From contig NZ_AP026562.1 of the NCBI RefSeq assembly GCF_025997855.1, positions 513,692 through 577,691 of the forward strand: a stretch of DNA of 64,000 nt, given 5' to 3'. The number at the start of each line of letters is the position of its first letter. Within the stretch, counting starts at the first letter, position 1. Under the pieces are notes generated by a model. It had not been told where the DNA came from and did not search any database. It saw only the letters and a program-made list of their open reading frames with translations. Both the position numbers and the translations under genes were made by a program. Shown piece by piece: positions 49,561-58,445 of the stretch. Origin of the DNA: Deinococcus aetherius. Its GTDB lineage: Bacteria; Deinococcota; Deinococci; Deinococcales; Deinococcaceae.

Positions 49561-50487
49561 ATGAGCCGAGCCGTTCGCGTCCCGCCCGCCTCTGACGGAG
49601 AGGCTTCCCACCGTCGCCGCGAGGCCCTGTGGGGTCTCCTGTTCGTCCTGCCCCCCCTCGCGGTGCTCGTCACACTCGTCGTGCTGCCCGCCCTGGACGC
49701 CGTGCGCTTCTCGCTGGGACTGGTGCCCGCCGACAACGTGTCCTACACGAGCGGCCTGAACCTTGTCCGCAGCGACGTGCCCACCTTGCAGGTCTTTCGG
49801 GACCTCTTCGCCAACCCCGTGTTCGGGCGCAACCTGAGCCTGACCCTGTTCGTGACCTTCGCCTCCATGCTCCTCCTCGCCGTGCTGAGCTACGCCCTGG
49901 CGCTGTACGGCCGCTTCGGGGTAGGGCGCCTGCGAAGCATTGCGCGCACCCTCGCCCTCCTGCCGATGTTCGTGCCGGGCGTGATCGCCGCCTACGCCCT
50001 GATCACTTTCTACGGCGACAACGGGCTGTTCGAGGCGATGCTGGGCCGTGTGGGCCTCCCCTACGAGACGGTCGTGCGCCGCGACTGGGGCGTCGTGCTG
50101 GGTTCGGTGTGGACCGGGGTGCCCTTCGCGGTCCTGATGCTGTCGAGCGGTCTCGACGCCGTGTCCGAGGAGCAGATCGAGGCGGCGCGCGACGCGGGGG
50201 CGGGCTTCTGGACCGTGCTGTGGCGGGTCGTGCTGCCGCTCAACCTGGTGCCCCTCTTGATCGTCCTCACCTTCACCTTCATCGGGGTGTTCGGCAGCTT
50301 CACGGTGCCGTACCTGCTGGGTCCGACCTCGCCGCAGATGCTGGGCGTGAGCATGCAGCTCTACTTCGGGTCGTTCCGGCAGCCGCAGGTCGCGGTGGCG
50401 ATGGCGGTGTTCAGCTTCGTGGTCTGTGCCTTCGCGGGCGCCCTCTATGTGCTGGCGACCACTCGTCAGCAGGGGCGGCGGGCGTGA
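49561..50487 (+). CDS. ABC importer permease 1 of the PHP/GDPD cluster
   Basis: 308 residues from the ATG at 49561 (an upstream in-frame TTG is discounted). Six membrane helices, the first LLFVLPPLAVLVTLVVLPAL. Coupling loop IEAARDAGAGFWTVLWRVVL, of the PotB/CysT-like type rather than the sugar type. Its TGA overlaps the GTG of the next permease. Confidence 0.85.
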   Translation: MSRAVRVPPASDGEASHRRREALWGLLFVLPPLAVLVTLVVLPALDAVRFSLGLVPADNVSYTSGLNLVRSDVPTLQVFRDLFANPVFGRNLSLTLFVTFASMLLLAVLSYALALYGRFGVGRLRSIARTLALLPMFVPGVIAAYALITFYGDNGLFEAMLGRVGLPYETVVRRDWGVVLGSVWTGVPFAVLMLSSGLDAVSEEQIEAARDAGAGFWTVLWRVVLPLNLVPLLIVLTFTFIGVFGSFTVPYLLGPTSPQMLGVSMQLYFGSFRQPQVAVAMAVFSFVVCAFAGALYVLATTRQQGRRA

Positions 50488-51317
50488 TCTCGCCCACGTG
50501 GTTCCTGCGCTCGGCGCCGCTGCGGCGGTCGCTCGCCCTGATCTTCGTCCTCGCCTTCGGGGCCTTCCTGCTGCTGCCGCTGTGGACGCTCCTGCTGTGG
50601 GCGGTCGCGGAGCGGTGGAACTTCCCGGGGCTTGTGCCCCAGCAGTTCGGGCTGAGGTGGTGGACCTGGGTGTTCCAGAACGCGGACGTGTCGAAGGCGG
50701 CCTTCTGGAGCTTTACCACTGCGCCGACCGTCACGCTCCTCGCGGCCCTGATCTGCCTGCCCGCCGCGTACGCCTTCGCGCGCTTCGAGTTTCCGCTCAA
50801 GCGGCCCTTCTACGTGGCTTTGCTCGCCGCGAACGCCTTTCCCCGCATCGGGCTGTACATCGCCATCGCGGCCTTCTTCTTCCGCTTCGGCCTGATCGGG
50901 ACCTTCTGGGGCGTCGTGCTCGTGCAGCTCATGAATACCCTGGTGGTGATGACCTGGATTCCGGCGGCGGCCTTTGCCGCCGTGCCGCGTGAGATGGAGG
51001 AGGCGGCGCGCGACGTGGGCGCCTCGCCGCTGCAGGTCTTTTTCACGGTGACGCTGCCCATTGCGCTCCCCGGCATCCTGGTCGCGCTGATCCTGACCTT
51101 CCTGGGCTCGCTCGACGAGGCGCAGGCGACCCTGATCGTGGGCGCGCCCGACGTGACGACCCTGCCGGTGCTGATGTACACGCTGGTATCGAGCTACCCC
51201 GAGCCGGTGGGGGCGGTCTTCAGCGTGCTGCTGGCCGCGCCGTCGGTGATTCTGCTCGTCGTGGCGCGGCGCTACCTGCTCGCGGGCTACCTCGCGGCGG
51301 GCTTCAAGGGAGGCTGA
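50484..51317 (+). CDS. ABC importer permease 2 of the PHP/GDPD cluster
   Basis: 277 residues from the GTG that overlaps the previous stop (GTGA). Six helices, coupling loop MEEAARDVGASPLQVFFTVT typical of PotC/AfuB partners. The ATPase gene starts one base after its stop. Confidence 0.83.
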   Translation: MISPTWFLRSAPLRRSLALIFVLAFGAFLLLPLWTLLLWAVAERWNFPGLVPQQFGLRWWTWVFQNADVSKAAFWSFTTAPTVTLLAALICLPAAYAFARFEFPLKRPFYVALLAANAFPRIGLYIAIAAFFFRFGLIGTFWGVVLVQLMNTLVVMTWIPAAAFAAVPREMEEAARDVGASPLQVFFTVTLPIALPGILVALILTFLGSLDEAQATLIVGAPDVTTLPVLMYTLVSSYPEPVGAVFSVLLAAPSVILLVVARRYLLAGYLAAGFKGG

Positions 51318-51318
51318 A

Positions 51319-52383
51319 GTGGCGGAGATCGTGTTCGACGGCATCACCAAGACCTACGCCGGGCGCGCGGCGGTGCGGAACCTGAACCTGCGCGTGGGGA
51401 GCGGCGAACTCCTGTGCCTGCTGGGTCCCTCGGGCTGCGGCAAGACGACCAGCCTGCGGATGCTGGCAGGCTTCGTCACGCCGGACGCGGGGGACATCCG
51501 GCTGGACGGGGGGAGCCTGCTGAGGCTCGGCCCGGAGGCGCGGCCCACCGCGATGGTGTTTCAGCGCTACACGCTGTGGCCGCACATGAACGTCTTTCAC
51601 AACGTCGCCTTCGGGTTGAAGCTGCGCCGGGTGCCCGCCCGCGAGGTGGTGCGCCGGGTGGGGCGGGCGCTGGCCCTCGTCGGCCTGCCCGGCTACGAAC
51701 TCCGCCTGCCCGCGCAACTCTCGGGGGGGCAGCAGCAGCGGGTCGCGCTCGCCCGCGCCCTGGTGATCGAGCCGCGGGTGCTCCTCCTCGACGAGCCGCT
51801 CTCCAGCCTCGACGCGAAGCTGCGCGCGGGGCTGCGGCAGGAGATCAGGGGCATCGTGCGCGAGCTGGGCATCACGACCGTGTTCGTGACCCACGACCAG
51901 GAGGAGGCCCTGAGCGTGGCCGACCGCATCGCGGTGATGCGGGACGGTGACCTGGAGCAGGTCGCGCCGCCGGGGATGCTGTATGCCCAACCCACGACCC
52001 GCTTCGTCGCCGACTTCATCGGGCAGATGAACTTCCTGCCGGGCGTGGTCTCCGGGCGGGAGGTGCGGGCGGGCGAGCTGCACTTCGCGGTGGACGGCGA
52101 CCTGGGTCTGGGCGGTCCGGTCGAGGTAGCCGTGCGCCCCGAGGACTTCGCCTTCGGCCCCGGTGGGGCGCCCGCGCAGGTGCTGGGCGTGGCTGACCTG
52201 GGGCACTACCGCGAGGTGCGGGCCCGGCTGGGCGAGGGGGCGGTGAGCGTCTTCGTCGGCAAGGGGGAGGCGGCCCCGGCGAGTGGGGCCGGGTTGCACG
52301 TGCGCCGGGCCCTGCTGTACGCGGGCGGTCGCCTCGTCGGCGAGGCGCGGCCCGTCGGGGCGCTCGCAGCGGAGCGGAGGTGA
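51319..52383 (+). CDS. ABC importer ATPase of the PHP/GDPD cluster
   Basis: 354 residues. Walker A GPSGCGKTTS, Q-loop in AMVFQRYTLWPHM, signature LSGGQQQRVALARAL, Walker B VLLLDEPLSSLD, switch His in VFVTHDQEEAL. The C-terminal TOBE/OB regulatory domain (PGVVSGREVRAGELHF...VEVAVRPEDFAF) is of the PotA/MalK type. The start is GTG with AAGGGAGGC in front. It is the only importer ATPase in the window, so it might also serve the ugp and sugar permeases (inference). Confidence 0.93.
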   Translation: MAEIVFDGITKTYAGRAAVRNLNLRVGSGELLCLLGPSGCGKTTSLRMLAGFVTPDAGDIRLDGGSLLRLGPEARPTAMVFQRYTLWPHMNVFHNVAFGLKLRRVPAREVVRRVGRALALVGLPGYELRLPAQLSGGQQQRVALARALVIEPRVLLLDEPLSSLDAKLRAGLRQEIRGIVRELGITTVFVTHDQEEALSVADRIAVMRDGDLEQVAPPGMLYAQPTTRFVADFIGQMNFLPGVVSGREVRAGELHFAVDGDLGLGGPVEVAVRPEDFAFGPGGAPAQVLGVADLGHYREVRARLGEGAVSVFVGKGEAAPASGAGLHVRRALLYAGGRLVGEARPVGALAAERR

Positions 52384-53138
52384 CCGTGAGGCCCCTGCGG
52401 ACCACCGCACCCTACCTGTTGGAGCGGCTCGCGGGCGGCGTGCTGCGAACCGCCCATCGCGGCGCCCCCCGTCTCGCTCCCGACAACACGCTGGAGGCGG
52501 TGCGGGCCGCCACTGCCTTTCCGGTCGACTTCGTGGAGGTGGACGTGCACCTCACGGCGGACGGGCACCTCCTGCTGTGGCACGACGACGCGCTCATCAC
52601 GCCCGGCGGCCTGTTTCCTATCCGGGAGCACTCGCTGGCGGAACTGCGGGCCCTGGGCCTGCCCGACGGGACCCTCGCCACCCTGCCCGAGGCCGTCGAG
52701 ACGGTGCGCGGGCACTGTGGCCTGATGATCGACCTCAAGGCCCCGGACCTCCACAGCGCCGTGGAGCGGGACGTGCGCGCGGCCGGGTTCGACGACGTGC
52801 TGGTGTGCGGCGGCTTCGCGGACAGCCTGGCTTACCTCGAGGCCGCTCTTCCAAACGTGGCGGTGTCCCTCACGCCGGACGGGGCGGAGTACCGCGACCT
52901 CGCCGGGGTGCTCACTCGCCAGCCGCACCTCGACGCCCTCACGGTGTACTGGCGGGTGGTCGGACCGCGCCTGATGAACGCCGCACGGGAGGTAGGTGCT
53001 CTCGTGCTCGCCTGGACAGTGGATCACCCTCACATCGCCGACCACGTGCTCGCCCAGGGGGTCCACGGCCTCACGAGCAACAACCATGAATTGCTCACGT
53101 CGCTTCGCGCGGAGCGGGCGGGCAGCGGGGTGGGTTGA
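52380..53138 (+). CDS. glycerophosphodiester phosphodiesterase-family protein
   Basis: 252 residues. GDPD motifs: TAHRGAPRLAPDNTLEAV, VEVDVHLTADGHLLLWHDDA, MIDLKAP and AWTVDHP. In comparison with the copy at 13390, the Glu of the H-R-G...E-N-T motif is Asp (PDNT) and VVHHD is LLWHD, both conservative. No signal peptide. It overlaps the ATPase stop by four bases (GTGA), or starts at the GTG at 52386. As the last gene of the importer operon it should hydrolyse the imported compound in the cytoplasm. Confidence 0.87.
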   Translation: MTVRPLRTTAPYLLERLAGGVLRTAHRGAPRLAPDNTLEAVRAATAFPVDFVEVDVHLTADGHLLLWHDDALITPGGLFPIREHSLAELRALGLPDGTLATLPEAVETVRGHCGLMIDLKAPDLHSAVERDVRAAGFDDVLVCGGFADSLAYLEAALPNVAVSLTPDGAEYRDLAGVLTRQPHLDALTVYWRVVGPRLMNAAREVGALVLAWTVDHPHIADHVLAQGVHGLTSNNHELLTSLRAERAGSGVG

Positions 53139-53166
53139 GGGAGCCGTTCACAGGTGACACGCCCAG

Positions 53167-53250
53167 GTTCTGGCAAGTTGTTGGCTTCCAGAAAGCAGAG
53201 GGGGTGTGGGAAGGCAGGCGGCGTGAAGTTCAGGCTGCCTGCCACACCAT
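53167..53250 (-). mobile_element. solo right end of the IS6-like element
   Basis: GTTCTGGCAAGTTGTTGG matches the IS terminal repeat. About 45 bases on, GGCAGGCGGCGTGAAGTTCA and GGCTGCCTGCCACACC reproduce the right-end palindrome of copy 1 (reverse complement of 807-841) with few changes. No transposase sequence remains. Its orientation is the same as the right end of copy 2 at 54542. Confidence 0.7.
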
Positions 53251-53607
53251 CTCCTGTCAGGTCTCGAAGGCGGCTTGTTGATGGTGCCGACGGTGGCCTG
53301 CGAGAAGTGAGGGTCAGTCCCTGCCCAGGCCCCACCGTGAGAGCAGCCCCGTCCCCTTCTGCGGTGGGCCCTGCGGCTCCGGCTCAGGGGTGACGGTGTG
53401 GGGTTGCCCGGCTGGGCCCAGATGCGCGGAGGCTTCCCGGCCTCCACCGCTTCCCGGTAAGCGAGCAGGCTCTCGACGGTCACGCGGGCCGTCCGGGCCT
53501 TGGGATACACCCGGCGCAACTTGCCCTCGGCGACGAGGTAGCGCACCGAGCGGGGGGAGAGGGCGAGGTAAGTGGCAGCCTCGGCGTCCTTTCCTGGCCG
53601 TTGTCAT
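53251..53607 (-). pseudogene. excisionase-type MerR-like HTH protein, frameshifted and cut by the IS relic
   Basis: An ATG at 53607 gives MTTARK, then the expected protein continues in another frame: KDAEAATYLALSPRSVRYLV, AEGKLRRVYPKARTARVTVE, SLLAYREAVEAGK. This is the winged-helix fold of excisionase/HTH_17 proteins. One indel in the run AGGAAAGG separates the parts, and the 3' end runs into the lone IS end. It is probably inactive. Confidence 0.55.
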
Positions 53608-53693
53608 ACCCGCCAGCGGACAAACTGGCTGTCCTGTCAGCCGGAAGGTCAGAAAGTCAGCCAACAGGATGGCCTACATCCATCACACTAGTC

Positions 53694-53711
53694 GTTTAGG
53701 GTAAACTAAAC
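53694..53711 (+). promoter_or_regulatory. palindromic operator and -10 of the toxin-antitoxin operon
   Basis: GTTTAG and CTAAAC flank GGTAAA. The overlapping TAAACT (53703-53708 region) can act as a -10, and the GTG of the toxin gene starts about 6 bases later, so the transcript is probably leaderless. An antitoxin binding this AT-rich palindrome would repress its own operon, as HigA-type proteins do. A -35 is not evident. Confidence 0.55.
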
Positions 53712-53713
53712 CC

Positions 53714-54100
53714 GTGCCTGCCCTCGCTTACACCCGTCATCCCCGGCGGCTGGCGGCACGGCATCCCCGGATCATCGAAACGCTGCTCGACCTGAACCGG
53801 GAGGGGCACGGTGAGGCGGTCGCCGAGTGCATCCGCATGTGCCGAGACCTGTGGGTAAACGGGCATGAGAGCCGCTACGCCAAGCCCCTGCGCCACCTCC
53901 CCGGCGCCTGGGAACTCAAGCCCACCACTCGGGGCGGCCTCCGGGGCGGAGCGCGGGTGTACTTCCTGTGGCTCGGCGACGGGCGCCCCCTGCTGACCGG
54001 CGCCGAGTACAAGGAGCCGGGGGCGGAAGCCGACGAAGACCTCCTTGACGAATTGGTGGACATCGCCGAAGCGGTGAAGAAAGGAGTCTTGAAGCCATGA
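53714..54100 (+). CDS. HigB/RelE-like toxin (Gp49-like family)
   Basis: 128 residues. The core HPRIIETLLDLNREGHGEAV, SRYAKPLRHLPGAWELKPTT, and RVYFLWLGDGRPLLTGAEYK matches the phage Gp49-like/HigB branch of RelE mRNA interferases. Active-site basic residues (Lys, Arg) occur in KPLRHLPG and RGGARVYF. The start is GTG right behind the palindromic promoter. It overlaps the antitoxin gene by four bases (ATGA), toxin first, as in HigBA pairs. Activity is inferred from family and layout. Confidence 0.75.
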   Translation: MPALAYTRHPRRLAARHPRIIETLLDLNREGHGEAVAECIRMCRDLWVNGHESRYAKPLRHLPGAWELKPTTRGGLRGGARVYFLWLGDGRPLLTGAEYKEPGAEADEDLLDELVDIAEAVKKGVLKP

Positions 54101-54498
54101 CCGACCGTGCAAAGGCCCGCGCCGCTCGCCTGGCCGCCCTGCTGAACGAGGACGGCACCGTGACGCCTGCCGAGGAGTTGCCGGAGGGTTTGCTCGTTGA
54201 GGCGGGCGAGGACCTGGAGGCGATCTATCTGGAGGTCTTGACCGCCGAGACGATAGGGGAGGGGCTGCACGCCGTCCGGGTCGAGTCGGGGCTGGAGACG
54301 CCCAAGGTGCTGGCGCGGCGGGGACTGACCAAGGGGCGGCTCTCGCAACTGGAGAACCCGGACCTCAACCCCCAGCTCTCGACGATCACGCGACAGGCCG
54401 ACGCCCTGGAGTACGACGTGACCATCGTGTTCACGCCCCGGGACAAGGCGCGGCGGGTGGTGCAGGTGAAGGTGAGTGGATCGGCAGACTCTGTGTAG
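54097..54498 (+). CDS. HigA-like XRE-type antitoxin
   Basis: 133 residues. The C-terminal half is a Cro/C1 helix-turn-helix: VLARRGLTKGRLSQLENPDL, NPQLSTITRQADALEYDVTI. The N-terminal half (KARAARLAALLNEDGTVTPA, EELPEGLLVEAGEDLEAIYL) is longer than usual and acidic, fit to wrap the basic toxin. It should neutralise the toxin and repress the palindrome at 53694-53711. The stop is 43 bases from the right end of IS copy 2. Confidence 0.75.
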   Translation: MTDRAKARAARLAALLNEDGTVTPAEELPEGLLVEAGEDLEAIYLEVLTAETIGEGLHAVRVESGLETPKVLARRGLTKGRLSQLENPDLNPQLSTITRQADALEYDVTIVFTPRDKARRVVQVKVSGSADSV

Positions 54499-54541
54499 TG
54501 GCCGCGAAGGGACGTGACCACGAACCAACATTCGCAGCCGA

Positions 54542-55196
<655 letters not shown>

Positions 55197-55317
55197 GCCC
55201 TCCCCTAACAACTTGCTGCAACTTGGTTGGGGCGATCTTCCCGAGGCCCAGCGCGGCCATTCGGTGTCCGGTAGGTTACTGGCGGAAGCTTTGTCCCTAC
55301 CGCCCTCCTCGACGCTC

Positions 55318-56232
55318 TTACGACGACTCCCCCTGCCCCTCCGCCCGCTCGCGGCGGGTGCGCTCCAGCCGCATGTAGGGCTGCACGGCCTCCAGGGTGC
55401 CGAAGCCGAGCTGGGCGGCGACCAGCTGGGGGTCGCCCGTCTCCTGCCACAGCCGCAGGGCGTAGCGGTGGCGCAGGGAGCGCCAGGCCCGGTAGGTCAC
55501 GTTCGCCCGCCTGCACACCCGGTAGAGCCGCGCCCGGACCGCGTGGTCGTGGAGCGAGAAGACCGAGCCGCGCGCGAAGAGCACGCCCCCGCTCCGCTCC
55601 GCCCAGGCCCGCAGCGCGTTCGTCAGCCGTTCGCTCGCCAGGATTTCCCGGCCGTGCACCCGCACCACGTCGCCGCTGAGTTCGATGTCCTCCCAAACAA
55701 GGCGGGCGGTCTCGCTCGTCGTCAGCCCCGCGTCGGCGCCCAGCAGCACGAGGGCGCGCTCCTCGTCGTCCGCGTGGGTGACGAGGCGGGTCACCTCGTC
55801 CTCGTCGTAGAGGGTCTTGTCCTCGCCGGGCCGCACCCGGAGGTCGGGGCCCTTCACCTCCTCGAAGGGGTCGAAGTCGGGGCCCACCACCCCGAGTTCG
55901 CGCAGGGCGTGGTACAGGGCCCGGGCGCGTGAGAGCAGCACCCGCTGGGTGGCGGGCGCGTGCCCAGCGATGGCCGTCATGTAGCGCGACGCGAAGCCCG
56001 GCGACGGGGCCAGCAGCGACTCCCCGTGCTCCTGCGCGTAGGTCACGAGCTTCTTGATCCCGCTCAGGGTGTTCTTTAGGGTGGTCGGGTTCTCCCGCCC
56101 GTCGGGCAGGTGCCCCTTGAGAATAGGCCACGCCGCGTCGAGTTCATGGCGCAGCAGCGCCCGCCGCACCTTCTCCCGCCCCTCGTCCGGCGAGGCGTGG
56201 AGGGCTTGCTGGAAGATCGAGGGATCGCTCAT
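55318..56232 (-). CDS. tyrosine-recombinase (XerC/D-like) homologue with altered active site
   Basis: 304 residues: SAM-like core-binding domain (about 15-115) and catalytic domain (about 140-290). Spacing matches XerD exactly: Arg254 to Phe277 is 23, Phe277 to Tyr286 is 9. Arg254 (RSLRHR) and Tyr286 (VQPYMRLE) remain, but the first Arg is Thr171 (DAGLTTSET), the His before the LR motif is Arg251, and the LGH/W His is Phe277. Strand cleavage is therefore doubtful, while DNA binding seems likely. ATTAAATTAAT directly upstream of the ATG, with no ribosome site, suggests a leaderless promoter. Confidence 0.8.
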   Translation of the reverse strand: MSDPSIFQQALHASPDEGREKVRRALLRHELDAAWPILKGHLPDGRENPTTLKNTLSGIKKLVTYAQEHGESLLAPSPGFASRYMTAIAGHAPATQRVLLSRARALYHALRELGVVGPDFDPFEEVKGPDLRVRPGEDKTLYDEDEVTRLVTHADDEERALVLLGADAGLTTSETARLVWEDIELSGDVVRVHGREILASERLTNALRAWAERSGGVLFARGSVFSLHDHAVRARLYRVCRRANVTYRAWRSLRHRYALRLWQETGDPQLVAAQLGFGTLEAVQPYMRLERTRRERAEGQGESS

Positions 56233-56440
56233 GCAATTAAATTAATATGGAACGGGAGTGCCCGTGGTGGGAAGAGCCCCGCCAGAACTCACACGGGCGC
56301 CGAGAGCGTCACCCCAACCCCAACAAGAGAAGTCGGCCGGTTCTGGCCGAGCCCCCGGGATTCAGGGTCGGCGGACAGCTCATCCCGGGTCGGGAAGGTG
56401 TCGGGGCCGCTCTCAACCTCCCCACGGGTGCTCGCTCCCC

Positions 56441-57124
56441 TCACGCGTGCTCGGCGGTATCCAGCGTGGCCCCCACCGGCACCTCGGGCATCTCGGGGAG
56501 GTGGTAGGTGTGCTCCAGCTTGGGCATCTCCAGCGACTCGTGGCCCCGGTTCTGAATCTGCCCGCCCGCGTAGCGCGCCACGCTCGTCAGCGTCAGTTCC
56601 CAGTTGCGGCGCTGGGCCGCGTGGACACCGAAGATGTACGCCAGGCGGTCGAACTGCGAGTTGGTCCTCAGCAGCGACTCGATCTGGAGCACCATCCGCC
56701 CCGGGTCCTCCTGGGGATAGACCCGGAAGTCGGAGGTCCCAGCGTCGGGGTGCAGCCGCAGGGTGCGCACCCGGAAGCCCAGGGGGTCCACGTGCTCGAT
56801 CACCACCCGGCCACGGCGGACGAGCAGCATCCGAATCCACAGCCGGTCTCCCCGGCTCACGGGCGGCACGGGATGGTCCAGGCCCCGGAACCACGCGAGC
56901 CACTTCGGGGCGTGGTCGGGGAGGTGGTTGCGCCAGTGGTCGGCCACCTCCTCGGGCGTGCGGGTCGCCCCCTCGACCTCCACCCAGTAGCGGCGGCGGG
57001 TGAAGGGTCCCACCCCGTCCTCGGGCGTGGACGGGCGCAGGGGGTCGGAGGGGCCCTTCAGGGCGGAGGCGGTAAGAAACAGGGCGGGCAGTGCCAGCAG
57101 GGGCAGGGGAGAGCGGCGGGACAT
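56441..57124 (-). CDS. hypothetical protein with N-terminal signal or anchor
   Basis: 227 residues. A hydrophobic start (SPLPLLALPALFLTASALKG) is followed by RRRYWVEVEGATRTPEEVAD, WIRMLLVRRGRVVIEHVDPL, and VARYAGGQIQNRGHESLEMP. The middle resembles DUF1990-like proteins only loosely. The ATG at 57124 follows CCCGGAGGTCTTCCC. It lies 130 bases downstream of the saccharopine-dehydrogenase-like gene on the same strand. Confidence 0.6.
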   Translation of the reverse strand: MSRRSPLPLLALPALFLTASALKGPSDPLRPSTPEDGVGPFTRRRYWVEVEGATRTPEEVADHWRNHLPDHAPKWLAWFRGLDHPVPPVSRGDRLWIRMLLVRRGRVVIEHVDPLGFRVRTLRLHPDAGTSDFRVYPQEDPGRMVLQIESLLRTNSQFDRLAYIFGVHAAQRRNWELTLTSVARYAGGQIQNRGHESLEMPKLEHTYHLPEMPEVPVGATLDTAEHA

Positions 57125-57254
57125 GGGAAGACCTCCGGGGTGGGAGCGGGAAGGGAAGACGAAACGATGCAGGCACGATATCTGCTGCGGATCGGCGACC
57201 GTCGCAGGCGGAGTTCATCGAGGGGCAAGAAAAGTGGGCGGGGCGTTCTCCTCC

Positions 57255-58331
57255 TTACCGACGAGGAGCCGCCGCGCCCTCCCTGTCCCGCAACTCGACG
57301 CCGGGCAGGCCCTTCACGAAGTCCCGGCCAAACGCCTGCGACGGTGTCCACGCTCCGGCGGGTACGCCGCCTGCCAGCACACGCTCGACCGACGCGAGAG
57401 CGGCCTCCACCGTGAACCGGTAGCCCTCGGGGCCGACCAGCTTCGCCGTGCGCCTGCGTCCCGCCGGGTCCGTCACCTCTCCCCACACGACGGTGCCGCC
57501 CTCCCGCATCTCGGTCTCGCTCGGCCCCTTTGCCCGCCCCGCCCGCTCCCGGAGGAATCGCCGCGCGGCGGGCAGGCGGAGCAGCGGCGCGGTCAGTCGG
57601 CTCCCCCGCATCACGAGGGCGGCGGCGGGGGAAACGGCGAGGTACGTCTCGACCGTCGGAATTCCCGTCGAGTAGTAGGCGGTCACCACGTCCCCCCAGG
57701 GGATGCTCACGGCCTTGTAGGTCACGCCGTCATGCTCGACCCGCCAGGTCCGCGCGGCGACGGGCTCGCGGACGAGGAGGCCGCCCTGCCGGCTCAGCCC
57801 ACCCTCCCCGGCGCCCTCGGCCATCGTGATCGCCGTGCCCCGGCTGACCGTGCCCCCGCGAAAGGCGAGCCGCAACCGGGTGGCGGAGGGCAGGGCGGCG
57901 GCGAGGTGGGCGGCGACCCCGTCGGTGGGCACCACGTCGAACCCGACCCCGGAGACGGCGACGATCCCGGCGCGCCCCGCCCCCGGTCCCCGCCAATGCA
58001 GACCCTCCAGGACGGCGTGTTCCCCGGTGATGTCGAGGTAGTGCGTGCCCGTCGCCAGGCAAGCCGAGAGCATGGGCCCGTGCGTCCGGGAGAAGGGGCC
58101 CGCGCAGTGCAGCACCAGCGCCACGCCGCCCAGGTTCCGGGCGACCTCGGCGGGCGTGTCCAGGCCGAACACGCGGCCCTCCAGCCCCAGCTCCCCGGCG
58201 AGGGACTGGGTGGCCTCGCGGGAGCGTCCGGCGAGGACAGGCGCCAGGCCGCGCCGCCTCGCCTCCCGGGCGATGAGCCCGCCCGTGAAGCCGTTCGCGC
58301 CGTAGATCATCCAGCGGGGGTGCGGGGTCAT
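57255..58331 (-). CDS. saccharopine-dehydrogenase-like (trans-acting enoyl reductase type) protein
   Basis: 358 residues. Rossmann start WMIYGANGFTGGLIAREARR, then LVLHCAGPFSRTHGPML, THYLDITGEHAVLEGL and VGFDVVPTDGVAAHLAAAL. These match the saccharopine dehydrogenase NADP-binding family, whose members outside lysine metabolism include lipid-linked enoyl reductases. The substrate is unknown. It is divergent from the alpha-mannosidase gene across about 115 bases. Confidence 0.8.
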   Translation of the reverse strand: MTPHPRWMIYGANGFTGGLIAREARRRGLAPVLAGRSREATQSLAGELGLEGRVFGLDTPAEVARNLGGVALVLHCAGPFSRTHGPMLSACLATGTHYLDITGEHAVLEGLHWRGPGAGRAGIVAVSGVGFDVVPTDGVAAHLAAALPSATRLRLAFRGGTVSRGTAITMAEGAGEGGLSRQGGLLVREPVAARTWRVEHDGVTYKAVSIPWGDVVTAYYSTGIPTVETYLAVSPAAALVMRGSRLTAPLLRLPAARRFLRERAGRAKGPSETEMREGGTVVWGEVTDPAGRRRTAKLVGPEGYRFTVEAALASVERVLAGGVPAGAWTPSQAFGRDFVKGLPGVELRDREGAAAPRR

Positions 58332-58445
58332 GGCCCAGCATAGGCACGAACGCCGCGCCTTGCGGATTGGCCTCCCGTTCCCCCAAGTGTGGGAACATCG
58401 GGGCCCGGCGACACTTCCCCCACAGACTCAAGAAGGCGAGGCCCC

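Larger units (their letters stand above)
53139..53713. other. non-coding stretch: IS relic, broken excisionase-like gene, toxin-gene promoter
   Basis: No intact gene lies between the GDPD stop and the toxin start. The content is a lone IS right end (53167-53250), a frameshifted helix-turn-helix gene on the minus strand (about 53251-53607) and the palindromic promoter of the toxin-antitoxin pair (53694-53711). Confidence 0.6.

Noticed and set aside
48273..49736. Upstream extension of the PHP hydrolase frame through the binding-protein gene
   Set aside because: The extension runs antisense to a clear binding-protein gene; the ATG at 48272 gives a complete PHP protein.
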